From an uncultured Oscillospiraceae bacterium (GTDB lineage: Bacteria; Bacillota; Clostridia; Oscillospirales; Oscillospiraceae): 64,000 nt of DNA. A program made the position numbers and the translations under genes. The notes below the pieces were generated by a model, which was given only the letters and a program-made list of their open reading frames with translations, had not been told where the DNA came from and did not search any database. This document shows positions 9,522-17,998 of the stretch, piece after piece. The first letter of the stretch is position 1. The number at the start of each line of letters is the position of its first letter. Location: contig CANQTW010000005.1 of the NCBI GenBank assembly GCA_947626845.1, forward strand, positions 1 through 64,000, written 5' to 3'.

Positions 9522-9551
9522 TTGACAAATGGGAGTTAGATATGATATTAT
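9522..9551 (+). promoter_or_regulatory. Promoter reading into hairpin-rich non-coding region
   Basis: A consensus -35 TTGACA (9522-9527) is followed after 18 bases by TATTAT (9546-9551). It points right, away from S-layer gene B and into 9558-9850, where no plausible coding frame exists. Confidence 0.65.
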
Positions 9552-9557
9552 AAAAAA

Positions 9558-9850
9558 TTTAACCTTTTCTTATTTTCTCCCTGTAGGGGCAAAAAACAGC
9601 GGCTGTCCTTGCGGCAGCCGCTGTCAGTTTGTCAAAAAACTATTTGATGATTTTCGCGGCGGCATGTACGTCGCGAAAATCCCAGCTTGTTTTGCGAGTG
9701 TGCGCCCATAGGCGTGCGCGCGGCAAAACAGCAGGGGGAATGGGCCAAAATTTCAATTTTGTCCCATTCCCCCGCACGTTCCCCCTTGTCGGAAAAAGGC
9801 CGCAGGCCTTTTTCCGACAGTCTTAAACGCCAGCCCTGCGGACTGGCGTT
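9558..9850 (+). ncRNA. Candidate structured non-coding RNA (six hairpins in series)
   Basis: Six hairpins follow one another: 9596-9624 (10-bp perfect arms), 9649-9681 (10-bp GATTTTCGCG arms), 9688-9730 (8-bp arms), 9734-9773 (11 bp, one mismatch, then 7 bp, two-base loop), 9788-9818 (14-bp perfect, three-base loop) and 9826-9850 (8-bp arms). A promoter stands just upstream. The last one or two could also terminate the convergent lacI-type gene. No known RNA family is recognised. Tandem bidirectional terminators or palindromic repeats are alternative readings. Confidence 0.45.
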
Positions 9851-9878
9851 ATATGTTGTCTATACATTTAATATACTG

Positions 9879-10910
9879 TTATCTGGATGTGGAGGCACGC
9901 ACAAGGGGGGTGGTGTTCACATAGATGGTGCGGCAGGGACGGTCCGGGTTCTCGATGCGGTCCAGCAGAACATCCGCCGCCAGCTTCCCGATCTCAGAGG
10001 CGGGTATCTGGGCGGTGGTCAGGGCCGGCTCTACCACAGCGGACTGAGGGGTGCCGTCAAAGCCTGTCACCATGACGCGGCCCGGAATGGCCACGTTCAT
10101 CTGCTTCAGGGCGGTCATCACGTGGAGGGCGATGTAGTCGTTGGCGCAAATGAGGCCGTCGGGCAGGACAGGCATCTTTGTCAACGTCTCCGCCAGCCAG
10201 GCGGGGTCGCTGTAACAGGGGCCGTCCTCCTCCAGGATGCACAGGTCCCGATCCAGCGTAAGACTGGCTTTTTCCAGAGCCAGAGTAAAACCGATCCAGC
10301 GCTCACGGAAGCTGTTGCAGTGATTGACGTCGCCCACAAAGCCCAGCCGCCAGCCGCCGGAGTCGATCACGGCGTTGGTCAGGGCCATAGTGCTGGCCAC
10401 GTTCTCCATGGAGATCAGGTCGTAGTGGAGAATGGACGTGTTGGCCCCCGCGTAGGCATCCACGAAGATGGCCGGCAGCTTCAGCCCGCAGATCATTTCA
10501 ACATAGGACTTGCTGAAAAGCTCGATGCCCAGGATGCCCGCCGTCTGCTCCAGGGTGATGCTGGCCGGGAGGCTATTCTGAGTAAGCTCCTCCGCCGTCA
10601 ACTCGTACATGGTCAGCGTATACCCCGCGCGGCTCAGCTGCGCGGCAAACGCCGGCGTAAATAAGGTGCCGAAGTGGTAGTCCGAGGGCATGTGCCTGGT
10701 GAAAAGGGCGATGTTTTGATTGCGGGCCTCGTCCTTTGCCTCTTCCTCGTCGGGAAGCTGACGGTACCCCAGCTCCCGCGCCTTTTCCAGGACCATCCGC
10801 TTCGTCGCCTCCGGGACGGCTCCCCTGTTGTTGAATATCTTCGACACTGTATTTCTGGACAAGCCGCACGAATCGGCAATATCCTGCATGGTGACCCGCT
10901 GTAACGCCAT
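9879..10910 (-). CDS. LacI-family transcriptional regulator (343 aa)
   Basis: This sugar-responsive repressor probably controls the fructan locus divergent to it. The N-terminal HTH (about residues 6-50: TMQDIADSCGLSRNTVSKIF, then a hinge helix near ARELGYRQ) is followed by a periplasmic-binding-protein-like effector domain (about 65-340). The length is typical of the family. The start at 10910 follows GAGGAGGT. Its promoter (10949-10977) faces that of the transporter operon, and TGTAAAC-like half sites are scattered between the two. The ligand is inferred to be fructose or a fructo-oligosaccharide from context only. Confidence 0.9.
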   Translation of the reverse strand: MALQRVTMQDIADSCGLSRNTVSKIFNNRGAVPEATKRMVLEKARELGYRQLPDEEEAKDEARNQNIALFTRHMPSDYHFGTLFTPAFAAQLSRAGYTLTMYELTAEELTQNSLPASITLEQTAGILGIELFSKSYVEMICGLKLPAIFVDAYAGANTSILHYDLISMENVASTMALTNAVIDSGGWRLGFVGDVNHCNSFRERWIGFTLALEKASLTLDRDLCILEEDGPCYSDPAWLAETLTKMPVLPDGLICANDYIALHVMTALKQMNVAIPGRVMVTGFDGTPQSAVVEPALTTAQIPASEIGKLAADVLLDRIENPDRPCRTIYVNTTPLVRASTSR

Positions 10911-10948
10911 CGCGCTGACCTCCTCGTAATGTTGATCGATTCGCTTTT

Positions 10949-10977
10949 ATCATAGCATAGGCAAACGGAAAAATCAA
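10949..10977 (-). promoter_or_regulatory. Promoter of the LacI-family gene
   Basis: On the minus strand, -35 TTGATT (10972-10977), 17-base spacer, -10 TATGAT (10949-10954). A TGTAAAC half site lies just upstream at 10989-10995, which would allow autoregulation. Confidence 0.6.
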
Positions 10978-11082
10978 GATGTGCATTTTGTAAACTTTCA
11001 TTTTTTCTGTTGTTCGTTTTGCACAAAATTTTTGACCCGAATTTGGTGAAGTTTACATTTTTGATATTTTCTTAAAATTTTT

Positions 11083-11111
11083 TTGACATTTCGTAAAGCG
11101 AACATTACAAT
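11083..11111 (+). promoter_or_regulatory. Promoter of the fructan transport operon
   Basis: TTGACA (11083-11088), a 17-base spacer and TACAAT (11106-11111) form a near-consensus sigma-A promoter. It is about 97 bases upstream of the ATPase start. A GTTTACA half site (11051-11057) lies upstream and a TGTAAAC half site (11124-11130) downstream. Confidence 0.8.
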
Positions 11112-11135
11112 AAAATCGCTAAATGTAAACACGAA

Positions 11136-11156
11136 TGTAAAACTTTGGGTTTTACA
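11136..11156 (+). promoter_or_regulatory. Probable LacI-type operator
   Basis: Two perfect 8-base arms, TGTAAAAC and GTTTTACA, are separated by 5 bases. The element sits about 20 bases downstream of the expected transcription start, where bound repressor would block polymerase. Assignment to the neighbouring LacI protein is by position. Confidence 0.6.
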
Positions 11157-11207
11157 AAAAGTGTACATTCAGTAAAGAGGAAATCAACATTTGGGAGGTA
11201 ATACACC

Positions 11208-12386
11208 ATGGCAAGCTTGACATTAAAAGACATCAAGAAGGTCTACCCCAACAGCGAAGAGAAGAAGTCGAAGAAAAAGAAGAAGGGCGACGAGCCTGAG
11301 AAGCAGAAGGCGAATCTGCAGATCACGGACGAGGGCGTTGTAGCGGTGCAGCAGTTCAGCCTGGACATCGCGGACAAGGAGTTCATCGTCCTGGTCGGAC
11401 CGTCCGGTTGCGGCAAGTCCACCACGCTTCGCATGATCGCGGGACTTGAGGAGATCAGCTCCGGCGAGCTGTACATCGGGGACCGGCTGGTGAACGACGT
11501 GGCGCCCAAGGATCGCGATATCGCCATGGTGTTCCAGTCCTACGCGCTGTATCCGCACATGACGGTGTACGACAACATGGCGTTCTCCCTGAAGCTGAAG
11601 AAGACGCCGAAGGCGGAGATCGACAAGAAGGTGCGCGAGGCGGCGGAGATTCTGGACATCACGCAGTATCTTGACCGTAAGCCGAAGGCGCTTTCCGGCG
11701 GCCAGCGGCAGCGTGTGGCCATAGGGCGCGCCATCGTGCGTGAGCCGAAGGTGCTGCTGATGGACGAGCCGCTCTCCAACCTGGACGCGAAGCTGCGCAA
11801 CCAGATGCGCGCTGAGATCATCAAGCTCCGCCAGAAGATCAACACCACGTTCATCTACGTGACCCACGACCAGACGGAGGCCATGACGCTGGGCGACAGG
11901 ATCGTGATCATGAAGGATGGCTTCATCCAGCAGATCGGCACACCACAGGAGGTGTTCAACCATCCGATCAACCTGTTTGTGGCGGGCTTCATCGGGACGC
12001 CTCAGATGAACTTCTTTGAGAACTGCGCGCTGAGCGTGGACGCGGGGAAGTACTCCGTGGAGGTGCTTGGGAAGAAGATCGCGCTGACGGAGGGCCAGAA
12101 CAAGGCGCTGGCGGCCAAGGGCGTGAAGCCCTGCAGCGTGACGCTGGGCATTCGTCCTGTACATATGCAGCTGGACGAAGGCGGGTTCACGGGCAAGATC
12201 GACGTCAGCGAGATGATGGGCTCGGAGCTTCATCTGCACATGAACGTGCAGGGGAACGACGTGGTGGCGGTGATCCCCACGGCGGGCCTGGATGTATCCG
12301 CTCACTCCATCGGCAAGAGCGTCAACTTCTCCTTCAATCCCGCCCTCTGCCACCTCTTCGGCGAGGACGGCAACAACCTGCTGTAA
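11208..12386 (+). CDS. Sugar ABC transporter ATPase, MsmX/UgpC type (392 aa)
   Basis: This is the ATP-hydrolysing subunit of the carbohydrate importer. Walker A is GPSGCGKST (64-72), the signature LSGGQRQR is near 163, Walker B is [12 protein letters not shown], and the H-loop is [10 protein letters not shown]-terminal TOBE/MalK-type regulatory region follows (about 270-392). The start has GGGAGGT at 11193-11199. Unusually, residues 18-34 form a Lys/Glu-rich insertion with five consecutive lysines before the first core strand is completed, absent from textbook MsmX proteins. In many Firmicutes one shared MsmX serves several importers; here the gene is inside the locus, first in the operon. 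Confidence 0.93.
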   Translation: MASLTLKDIKKVYPNSEEKKSKKKKKGDEPEKQKANLQITDEGVVAVQQFSLDIADKEFIVLVGPSGCGKSTTLRMIAGLEEISSGELYIGDRLVNDVAPKDRDIAMVFQSYALYPHMTVYDNMAFSLKLKKTPKAEIDKKVREAAEILDITQYLDRKPKALSGGQRQRVAIGRAIVREPKVLLMDEPLSNLDAKLRNQMRAEIIKLRQKINTTFIYVTHDQTEAMTLGDRIVIMKDGFIQQIGTPQEVFNHPINLFVAGFIGTPQMNFFENCALSVDAGKYSVEVLGKKIALTEGQNKALAAKGVKPCSVTLGIRPVHMQLDEGGFTGKIDVSEMMGSELHLHMNVQGNDVVAVIPTAGLDVSAHSIGKSVNFSFNPALCHLFGEDGNNLL

Positions 12387-12422
12387 TTCAATTCTACCTT
12401 CAAAGGTGAAAGGAGAATACAT

Positions 12423-13403
12423 ATGCAAAAAGTCAAAGACGGTCCCGGCTCCCAGGCGCCGGCAAACGCGGTGCAAAAGGGCGGAAGCAAATCCGCCAGG
12501 GCGTGGAGGAGACTCCGGGACAACCACCCGTTCCTCATCATGATCTTCCCCGCGGTGCTCGTCGTGTTCCTGTTCAACTACCTGCCCATCTACGGCGTGC
12601 TCATCGCCTTCCAGGACTTCATGCCCGGCGACCAGATCATCGGTGAGTACACGCGCTGGATCGGATTCCAGAATTTCACTCGGTTCTTTACCGACGTGCA
12701 GTTCTGGCCCCTGATGAAGAACACCTTCCTGCTGTGCATCTACGGCTTCATCATCGGCTTCCCCCTGCCCATCATCATCGCCCTGATGCTCAACGCCATG
12801 AAGAGCAAGCGGATGAGCAAGGCCCTGCAGACCATCTTCAACGGGCCCCACTTCATCTCTCTGGTGGTGTTGGTCGGTATGCTGACCCTGTTCTTCGGCC
12901 GCTACGGCCTGGTGAACAACATCGCCGCCCACTTCGGCGGGGAGCGCGTGTCCTACTTCCTGGAGAGCAAGGCCTTCCGGCCCCTGTACATACTCTCCTC
13001 CAACTGGCAGGACTTCGGCTGGTCCTCCATCATCTACATTGCGGCCCTCTCCAACGTTGACCTGGGCCAGCACGAGGCGGCCATCCTGGACGGCGCCTCC
13101 CGCTTCCAGCGGGTCATCCACGTGGACCTGCCGGCCATCATGCCCATGATCAGCGTCATGCTCATCATGTCCATCGGCGGCCTTATGGGCGTGGGCTACG
13201 AGAAGGTCCTGCTGATGATGACCGACGGCAACCTGGAGGTCAGTGAGATCATCGCCACCTATGTTTACAAACAGGGTCTTACCGGCGTTCCCAACCAGAG
13301 CTACGCCACGGCAATCGGTCTCTTCAACTCCATCATCAACGTGATCCTGCTGATCATCGCCAATACCACCTCCAAGAAATTCTCCGAGAATTCCCTGTGG
13401 TAA
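12423..13403 (+). CDS. ABC transporter permease, LplB type (326 aa)
   Basis: This is an inner-membrane permease of the carbohydrate uptake family that works with large binding lipoproteins. A cytoplasmic N-terminus (about 40 residues) precedes six predicted membrane segments, the first at IMIFPAVLVVFLFNYLPIY. The coupling EAA-type loop is EAAILDGASRFQRVIHVDLP near residue 220. The start follows AAAGGAG. It is spaced 36 bases from the ATPase and abuts the second permease, whose start is 15 bases beyond this stop. Confidence 0.92.
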   Translation: MQKVKDGPGSQAPANAVQKGGSKSARAWRRLRDNHPFLIMIFPAVLVVFLFNYLPIYGVLIAFQDFMPGDQIIGEYTRWIGFQNFTRFFTDVQFWPLMKNTFLLCIYGFIIGFPLPIIIALMLNAMKSKRMSKALQTIFNGPHFISLVVLVGMLTLFFGRYGLVNNIAAHFGGERVSYFLESKAFRPLYILSSNWQDFGWSSIIYIAALSNVDLGQHEAAILDGASRFQRVIHVDLPAIMPMISVMLIMSIGGLMGVGYEKVLLMMTDGNLEVSEIIATYVYKQGLTGVPNQSYATAIGLFNSIINVILLIIANTTSKKFSENSLW

Positions 13404-13417
13404 AGGAGGAAAAAGAA

Positions 13418-14326
13418 ATGTCAGTAAAAGCAGCGGCAAAACGCGCCCCCATCCGCCTCTCCGCAGGCGACAAGGTGTTCTATACCATCAACACCATCTT
13501 CCTGGCCCTCATGGCCATCATCGTCATCTACCCGCTCTACTTCATCGTCATCGCCTCCATCTCCGACCCGGACGCCGTTCTGGGCGGCCAGGTGATCCTG
13601 TACCCCGTGCAGATCACCATGGCGGGCTTCAAGCGCATCCTCCAGGAGACCAGCATCTGGAGAGGCTATCTCAACACCATCATCTACACCGGCCTCACCG
13701 TGATCCTGTCCCTGGTGGTGACCATCCCCGCCGGCTGGGGCCTGAGCCGCAAGACCATCCCCGGCAAGAAGTTCTGGATGATCTACTTCATCATCCCCAT
13801 GTTCTTCGGCGGCGGCCTCATCCCCTTCTACAACGTCATGAGCTCCTTGGGCCTCATCAACAACATCTGGGCCATCGTGCTCCCCTCCATCCTCTCCGTG
13901 TGGAACCTCTTCATGACCAAGACGTTCTTTGAGACCAGCATCCCCGACGGGCTTGTGGAGGCCGCCAAGATCGACGGCGCCGGCGAGTACAGGGTGTTCA
14001 CCTCCCTGGTCCTGCCCCTCTCCAAGGCCATCCTGGCGGTCATGGCCCTCTACTACGCCATCGGCCAGTGGAACAGCTACTTCAACGCCATGATCTTCCT
14101 GCAGAATGAGAACATGTATCCCCTGCAGCTGGTCCTGAAGGAGATTCTCATCGCCTCCGAGAGCACCATGGGCGGCACCGGTGAGACCATCCTGGAGCAG
14201 TACCGCATGGCCAACCAGATCAAGTACGTCTCCGTTATCGTGTCCAGCGTCCCGGTCCTGTGCCTGTACCCCTTCGTGCAGAAGTACTTCAGCCAGGGCG
14301 TTATGATCGGCTCCCTCAAGGGCTGA
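13418..14326 (+). CDS. ABC transporter permease, LplC/YtcP type (302 aa)
   Basis: This is the second permease, pairing with the preceding one. It has six predicted membrane segments and an EAA-type loop (VEAAKIDGAGEYRVFTSLVLP shortened here to VEAAKIDGAGEYRVF) near residue 190. The ATG at 13418 is preferred over a GTG at 13397 because AAGGAGG lies 8 bases before it and the GTG would overlap the previous gene without a ribosome site. It carries the C-terminal QKYFSQGVMIGSLKG ending typical of the family. Confidence 0.92.
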   Translation: MSVKAAAKRAPIRLSAGDKVFYTINTIFLALMAIIVIYPLYFIVIASISDPDAVLGGQVILYPVQITMAGFKRILQETSIWRGYLNTIIYTGLTVILSLVVTIPAGWGLSRKTIPGKKFWMIYFIIPMFFGGGLIPFYNVMSSLGLINNIWAIVLPSILSVWNLFMTKTFFETSIPDGLVEAAKIDGAGEYRVFTSLVLPLSKAILAVMALYYAIGQWNSYFNAMIFLQNENMYPLQLVLKEILIASESTMGGTGETILEQYRMANQIKYVSVIVSSVPVLCLYPFVQKYFSQGVMIGSLKG

Positions 14327-14368
14327 TCCAAGGCAAAAACCCAAGCAAAATATTATGGAGGTCACAAA

Positions 14369-16057
14369 ATGAAAAAGACAGTATCCATCCTTCTTCTCCT
14401 GGCCATGATGCTGACTCTGGCATCCTGCGGAGGCGGCGGCAGCAAGGACAACCGCGAGAGCTCCGACGTGGACGCCCTGGTCTCCGAGTACGGCTACCAG
14501 TGGGCCGATCCCACCAAGCCCATCCTCAACGACAAGGGCGCTCAGGACATCACCTTTAACATCTACTCTTCCAAGAACGCTTCCGCTCTTGACTACAACG
14601 ACATGAAGATCATGCAGGATCTTTTCGAGAGCACCAACGTGAACGTCACCTGGGAGAACGTGTCCGAGTCCGTTTACAGCCAGCAGAAAAACCTGATCCT
14701 CGGCAACGCCGATAACCAGCCCGACGCCATCTATCACGCGGGCATGACCGCCGGCGAGATCAACAAGTACGCCTCCCGTCATAAGCTCCTGCCCATCAGC
14801 GACTACTTAGAGTACATGCCCAACTTCAAGAAGATCCTGGACGAGCGCCCCGACATCAAGGCGCAGCTCACCAGCGAGGACGGCAAGATCTACTCCCTGC
14901 CCCGTGTGGAGGAGATGGGCCTTCTCCAGAGCCCCAACATCCTCTTCCTCAACAAGAACTGGGCCGCCGCGGCCATCAAGGCCGGCGCTGTTGACGGCAT
15001 CACCGAGGCCGACCTGAAGGACGGCATCTCCATTACCGCCGCCCAGGCCGAGAAGCTCATGACCTACTTCCGCGACAACGATATGAACGGCAACGGCAAG
15101 ACCGATGACGAGCGTCCCATGAGCTTTGTCTACAACAACTGGCAGGGCAACCAGTGCGACCTCTACGGCATGTTCGGCCTCAACGACAACCTGGAGCACC
15201 GCGTCGTGGTGGACGGCAAGATCACCTACACCGTCCAGGACGAGCGCTTCAAGGAAGCCACCAACTTCATCGCCAATTGGGTCACCAACAACCTTATCGA
15301 CAAGGTCTCCTTCGAGATCAGCCAGGACAACTTCCTGGCCAACGGCAAGGGCGCCGAGACCTACGGCTTCTTCTATTGGTGGGAGAGCGAGACTGTCGTC
15401 TCCAACCCGGAGAACTACATCGTCTGCGCCCCCCTCATCGGGCCTGACGGCAAGTCCCAGACCGCCTGCGTTTCCAACAGCCCCGAAATCAGCACCGGTG
15501 AGGTCATCATCTTCGCCGACACCCCCAACGTGGAAGTTCTTCTCACCTACTTTGACCGCTACTATGATCCCATGATCTCCGCGCAGATCAACTACGGCCC
15601 CATCGGCATCGTCTATGAGGAGGAGCTGGATGCCAACGGCATGCTGGTCCAGAAAGAGGTCCCCGAAGGCATGACCACCGACGAGCTCCGTCTCCAGAAC
15701 GCGCCCCTCGGCATCATCTACCTCAACGACTACGCCTGGGAGCATGTGGTCAACATGGAGCCCCGCGCCAAGCTCCGTCTTGAGCGTCTGGACGCCTATG
15801 TGACTCCGTACCTGCCCGAAGGCACTACCCCCACCCCCAACCTGCAGTTCACCGCCGATGAGCTGAACACCCTCACCTCCTACGAGTCCGCGCTCAACGA
15901 CTACATCCGCACCAACCTCATCAAGTGGCTTATGAACGGCGGCGTCTCCGACAGCGACTGGGCCACCTTCCAGAGCGAGCTGACCGGAAAGACGAAGCTT
16001 GACGAGATCCAGGGCGTCTATCAGGCCGCTTATGACCGGTACGTTTCCGTGAAATAA
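14369..16057 (+). CDS. Extracellular sugar-binding lipoprotein, LplA type (562 aa)
   Basis: This solute receptor delivers oligosaccharide to the two permeases. The lipobox LASC places the lipidated cysteine at residue 20, followed by a short GGGSKD linker. The mature part of about 540 residues matches the large class of binding proteins that accompany LplB/YtcP permeases. An EF-like stretch, DNDMNGNGKTDDE (about 231-243), may bind calcium, as in related alginate- and oligosaccharide-binding proteins. The start follows GGAGGT. Fructan specificity is inferred from the GH32 and fructokinase genes downstream. Confidence 0.9.
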   Translation: MKKTVSILLLLAMMLTLASCGGGGSKDNRESSDVDALVSEYGYQWADPTKPILNDKGAQDITFNIYSSKNASALDYNDMKIMQDLFESTNVNVTWENVSESVYSQQKNLILGNADNQPDAIYHAGMTAGEINKYASRHKLLPISDYLEYMPNFKKILDERPDIKAQLTSEDGKIYSLPRVEEMGLLQSPNILFLNKNWAAAAIKAGAVDGITEADLKDGISITAAQAEKLMTYFRDNDMNGNGKTDDERPMSFVYNNWQGNQCDLYGMFGLNDNLEHRVVVDGKITYTVQDERFKEATNFIANWVTNNLIDKVSFEISQDNFLANGKGAETYGFFYWWESETVVSNPENYIVCAPLIGPDGKSQTACVSNSPEISTGEVIIFADTPNVEVLLTYFDRYYDPMISAQINYGPIGIVYEEELDANGMLVQKEVPEGMTTDELRLQNAPLGIIYLNDYAWEHVVNMEPRAKLRLERLDAYVTPYLPEGTTPTPNLQFTADELNTLTSYESALNDYIRTNLIKWLMNGGVSDSDWATFQSELTGKTKLDEIQGVYQAAYDRYVSVK

Positions 16058-16073
16058 GGAGTGTACGAACATC

Positions 16074-17882
16074 ATGAAAAAACTGAACAAATTCCTGGCT
16101 CTGGCCCTCTGCCTGGCCATGGCCCTCTCCCTGGCCGCCTGCGGCGGTGGGAATAACGGCGAGAATACCGCCCCCACCATCTCCGGCGTGTCCGACCAGG
16201 CCGTTGAGGCCGGCAGCGAGTTTGACGCCCTGGCCGGCGTCACCGCCTCCGACGCCGAGGACGGCGATTTGACGGGCATGATCACCATCACCTCCAGCCC
16301 GTCCCTCAGCTTCTCCAACGGCAAGGTCATCCCCGAAAAGGCCGGCTCCTATGAGCTGACCTACGCCGTCACCGACAAGGGCGGCGAGACCGCCGAGGCC
16401 TATGCCACCCTGACCGTCACCCGCCAGACCGGCGAGGCGGTGGAGCTTTTCAACTTTGATTTCTCCGACATCACCCCCGACGCCCACGGCTGGGCCGCCT
16501 CCATTGGCGAGTCCGCCAGCGCCACCGGCGAGCTCAAGAGCGGCGCCTATGTCTTTGAGATCGCCAACCCCGGCGAGGGCGACGGCGACGTGAAGCTTGC
16601 CAAGGCCGGCCTTGAGCTGAAGGCCGCCGACTACAAGGTGAAGGTCTGGGCCAAGGCCACCAAGGAGACCTACGCCCACCTGCTGGCCCGCAACGAGCAG
16701 GCCGAGGGCTGGGAGACCTTTGGCGGCGCCTACAATGTGAAAATCGGCACCGAGATCGCCCCCTATGAGCTGAGCTTCACCTCCCCCGGCGAGGGCAGCG
16801 CGGAGCTTCTCATCCACCTGGGCAAGATCACCCCCAACCCCGATAACCCCGCCGACACCACCGCCAGCGACGTGACCGTCACCATCGACAAGATCGAGAT
16901 CTACGAGATCACCGGCTCCCAGACGGAGGACCCCGTCTACACCAACGACTTCTCCCAGAAGTCCATTGACGCCGTGGTCCTGAACGCCGGCGACGGCGCC
17001 AACGGCACCGGCACCGACGGCGAGGGCAAGGCCGTTTACACCATCGCCAACTATCCCACCTCCGGCGGCATCTGGAGCATCAAGGCCGACATGGGCCTTG
17101 GCGGCAACAAGATCGAGTCCGGCACCAAGTACTACTACAAGTTCACCGTCGTGGCCGAGAACGACCAGTCCGGCGAGCTCTTGGTGGAGAGCGCCTCTCA
17201 GAACGACGCGGCCCGCGCCGACTTCTACAGCCTGAACCTGAAGGCCGGCGAGGAGATCACCATTGAGCACATCTTCACCGCCGGGAACAACGTGGACGAT
17301 CCCGTCATCCGTATGCAGATCGGCAACCCCGCCGACGGTGTCACCAGCAACACCATCACCGTGACGAACTTGGAGTTCGGCAAGATGGAGGGCGACCTGG
17401 AGACCCACAAGACCATCGACAGCTTCGCCGGTGTCCGCTCCGAGGCTGACGATTACACCTGGGGCGTCTACAACGGCACCGACGAGGACAACGAGCTGGG
17501 CGTCGGCACCATCTGGACCGAGGGCGGCAAGCTCTACTACCGCATCGACCAGGGCGGCACCACCGACTGGCACAACAAGCTCTACATGAACATGGACCTG
17601 CCCTCCGACAGCTACTTCACCGTGACCATCACCGGCAAGGCCTCCAAGCCTGTCTCCTGCGGCTTCTTCCTGAACCCCGCCGGCAGCTGGGACCCCAGGG
17701 TCTCCGAGGCCATCGACTTCACCACCGAGGAGCAGACCTTCACCTTTGAGACCACCGACACCCTGGTGGTGGAGATGCCCTTCGAGATGCTGTTCCAGTT
17801 CGGCTCCAACGATCTTGCCGCCATGGGCGAGGTCACCATCGAGATCAGCAGCATCACCATTTCTCAGAGAAGCGTGGCATAA
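16074..17882 (+). CDS. Surface lipoprotein with Ig-like and carbohydrate-binding-like domains (602 aa)
   Basis: A lipobox (LAAC, Cys23) tethers the protein outside the membrane. Residues about 33-122 form a cadherin/DUF5011-like domain (APTISGVSDQAVEAG... to YATLTVTR). Three jelly-roll-type stretches that resemble carbohydrate-binding modules follow: about 126-280, 285-440 and 445-600, each ending in strands like VTVTIDKIEIYEI or VTIEISSITIS. No catalytic residues are apparent. It lies 16 bases behind the binding-protein gene, ahead of the surface GH32. It probably helps hold polysaccharide at the cell surface. The function is inferred from architecture and position. Confidence 0.75.
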   Translation: MKKLNKFLALALCLAMALSLAACGGGNNGENTAPTISGVSDQAVEAGSEFDALAGVTASDAEDGDLTGMITITSSPSLSFSNGKVIPEKAGSYELTYAVTDKGGETAEAYATLTVTRQTGEAVELFNFDFSDITPDAHGWAASIGESASATGELKSGAYVFEIANPGEGDGDVKLAKAGLELKAADYKVKVWAKATKETYAHLLARNEQAEGWETFGGAYNVKIGTEIAPYELSFTSPGEGSAELLIHLGKITPNPDNPADTTASDVTVTIDKIEIYEITGSQTEDPVYTNDFSQKSIDAVVLNAGDGANGTGTDGEGKAVYTIANYPTSGGIWSIKADMGLGGNKIESGTKYYYKFTVVAENDQSGELLVESASQNDAARADFYSLNLKAGEEITIEHIFTAGNNVDDPVIRMQIGNPADGVTSNTITVTNLEFGKMEGDLETHKTIDSFAGVRSEADDYTWGVYNGTDEDNELGVGTIWTEGGKLYYRIDQGGTTDWHNKLYMNMDLPSDSYFTVTITGKASKPVSCGFFLNPAGSWDPRVSEAIDFTTEEQTFTFETTDTLVVEMPFEMLFQFGSNDLAAMGEVTIEISSITISQRSVA

Positions 17883-17899
17883 GCTGAATCAACACCTCA

Positions 17900-17930
17900 C
17901 AGAGGGGATGAGGATCACCCATCCCCTCTG
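17900..17930 (+). terminator. Intercistronic hairpin / partial terminator
   Basis: Perfect 11-bp arms, CAGAGGGGATG and CATCCCCTCTG, with a 9-base loop are followed by CCCCTTTACTTTC. The T-tract is interrupted, so some read-through to the GH32 gene at 17999 is likely. It could set lower expression of the downstream enzymes or protect the upstream mRNA end. Confidence 0.6.
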
Positions 17931-17998
17931 CCCCTTTACTTTCATATTTCTTAACACATTCCGTATCAATAACCTCCCATCGGAAGAAGGTCGATTAC

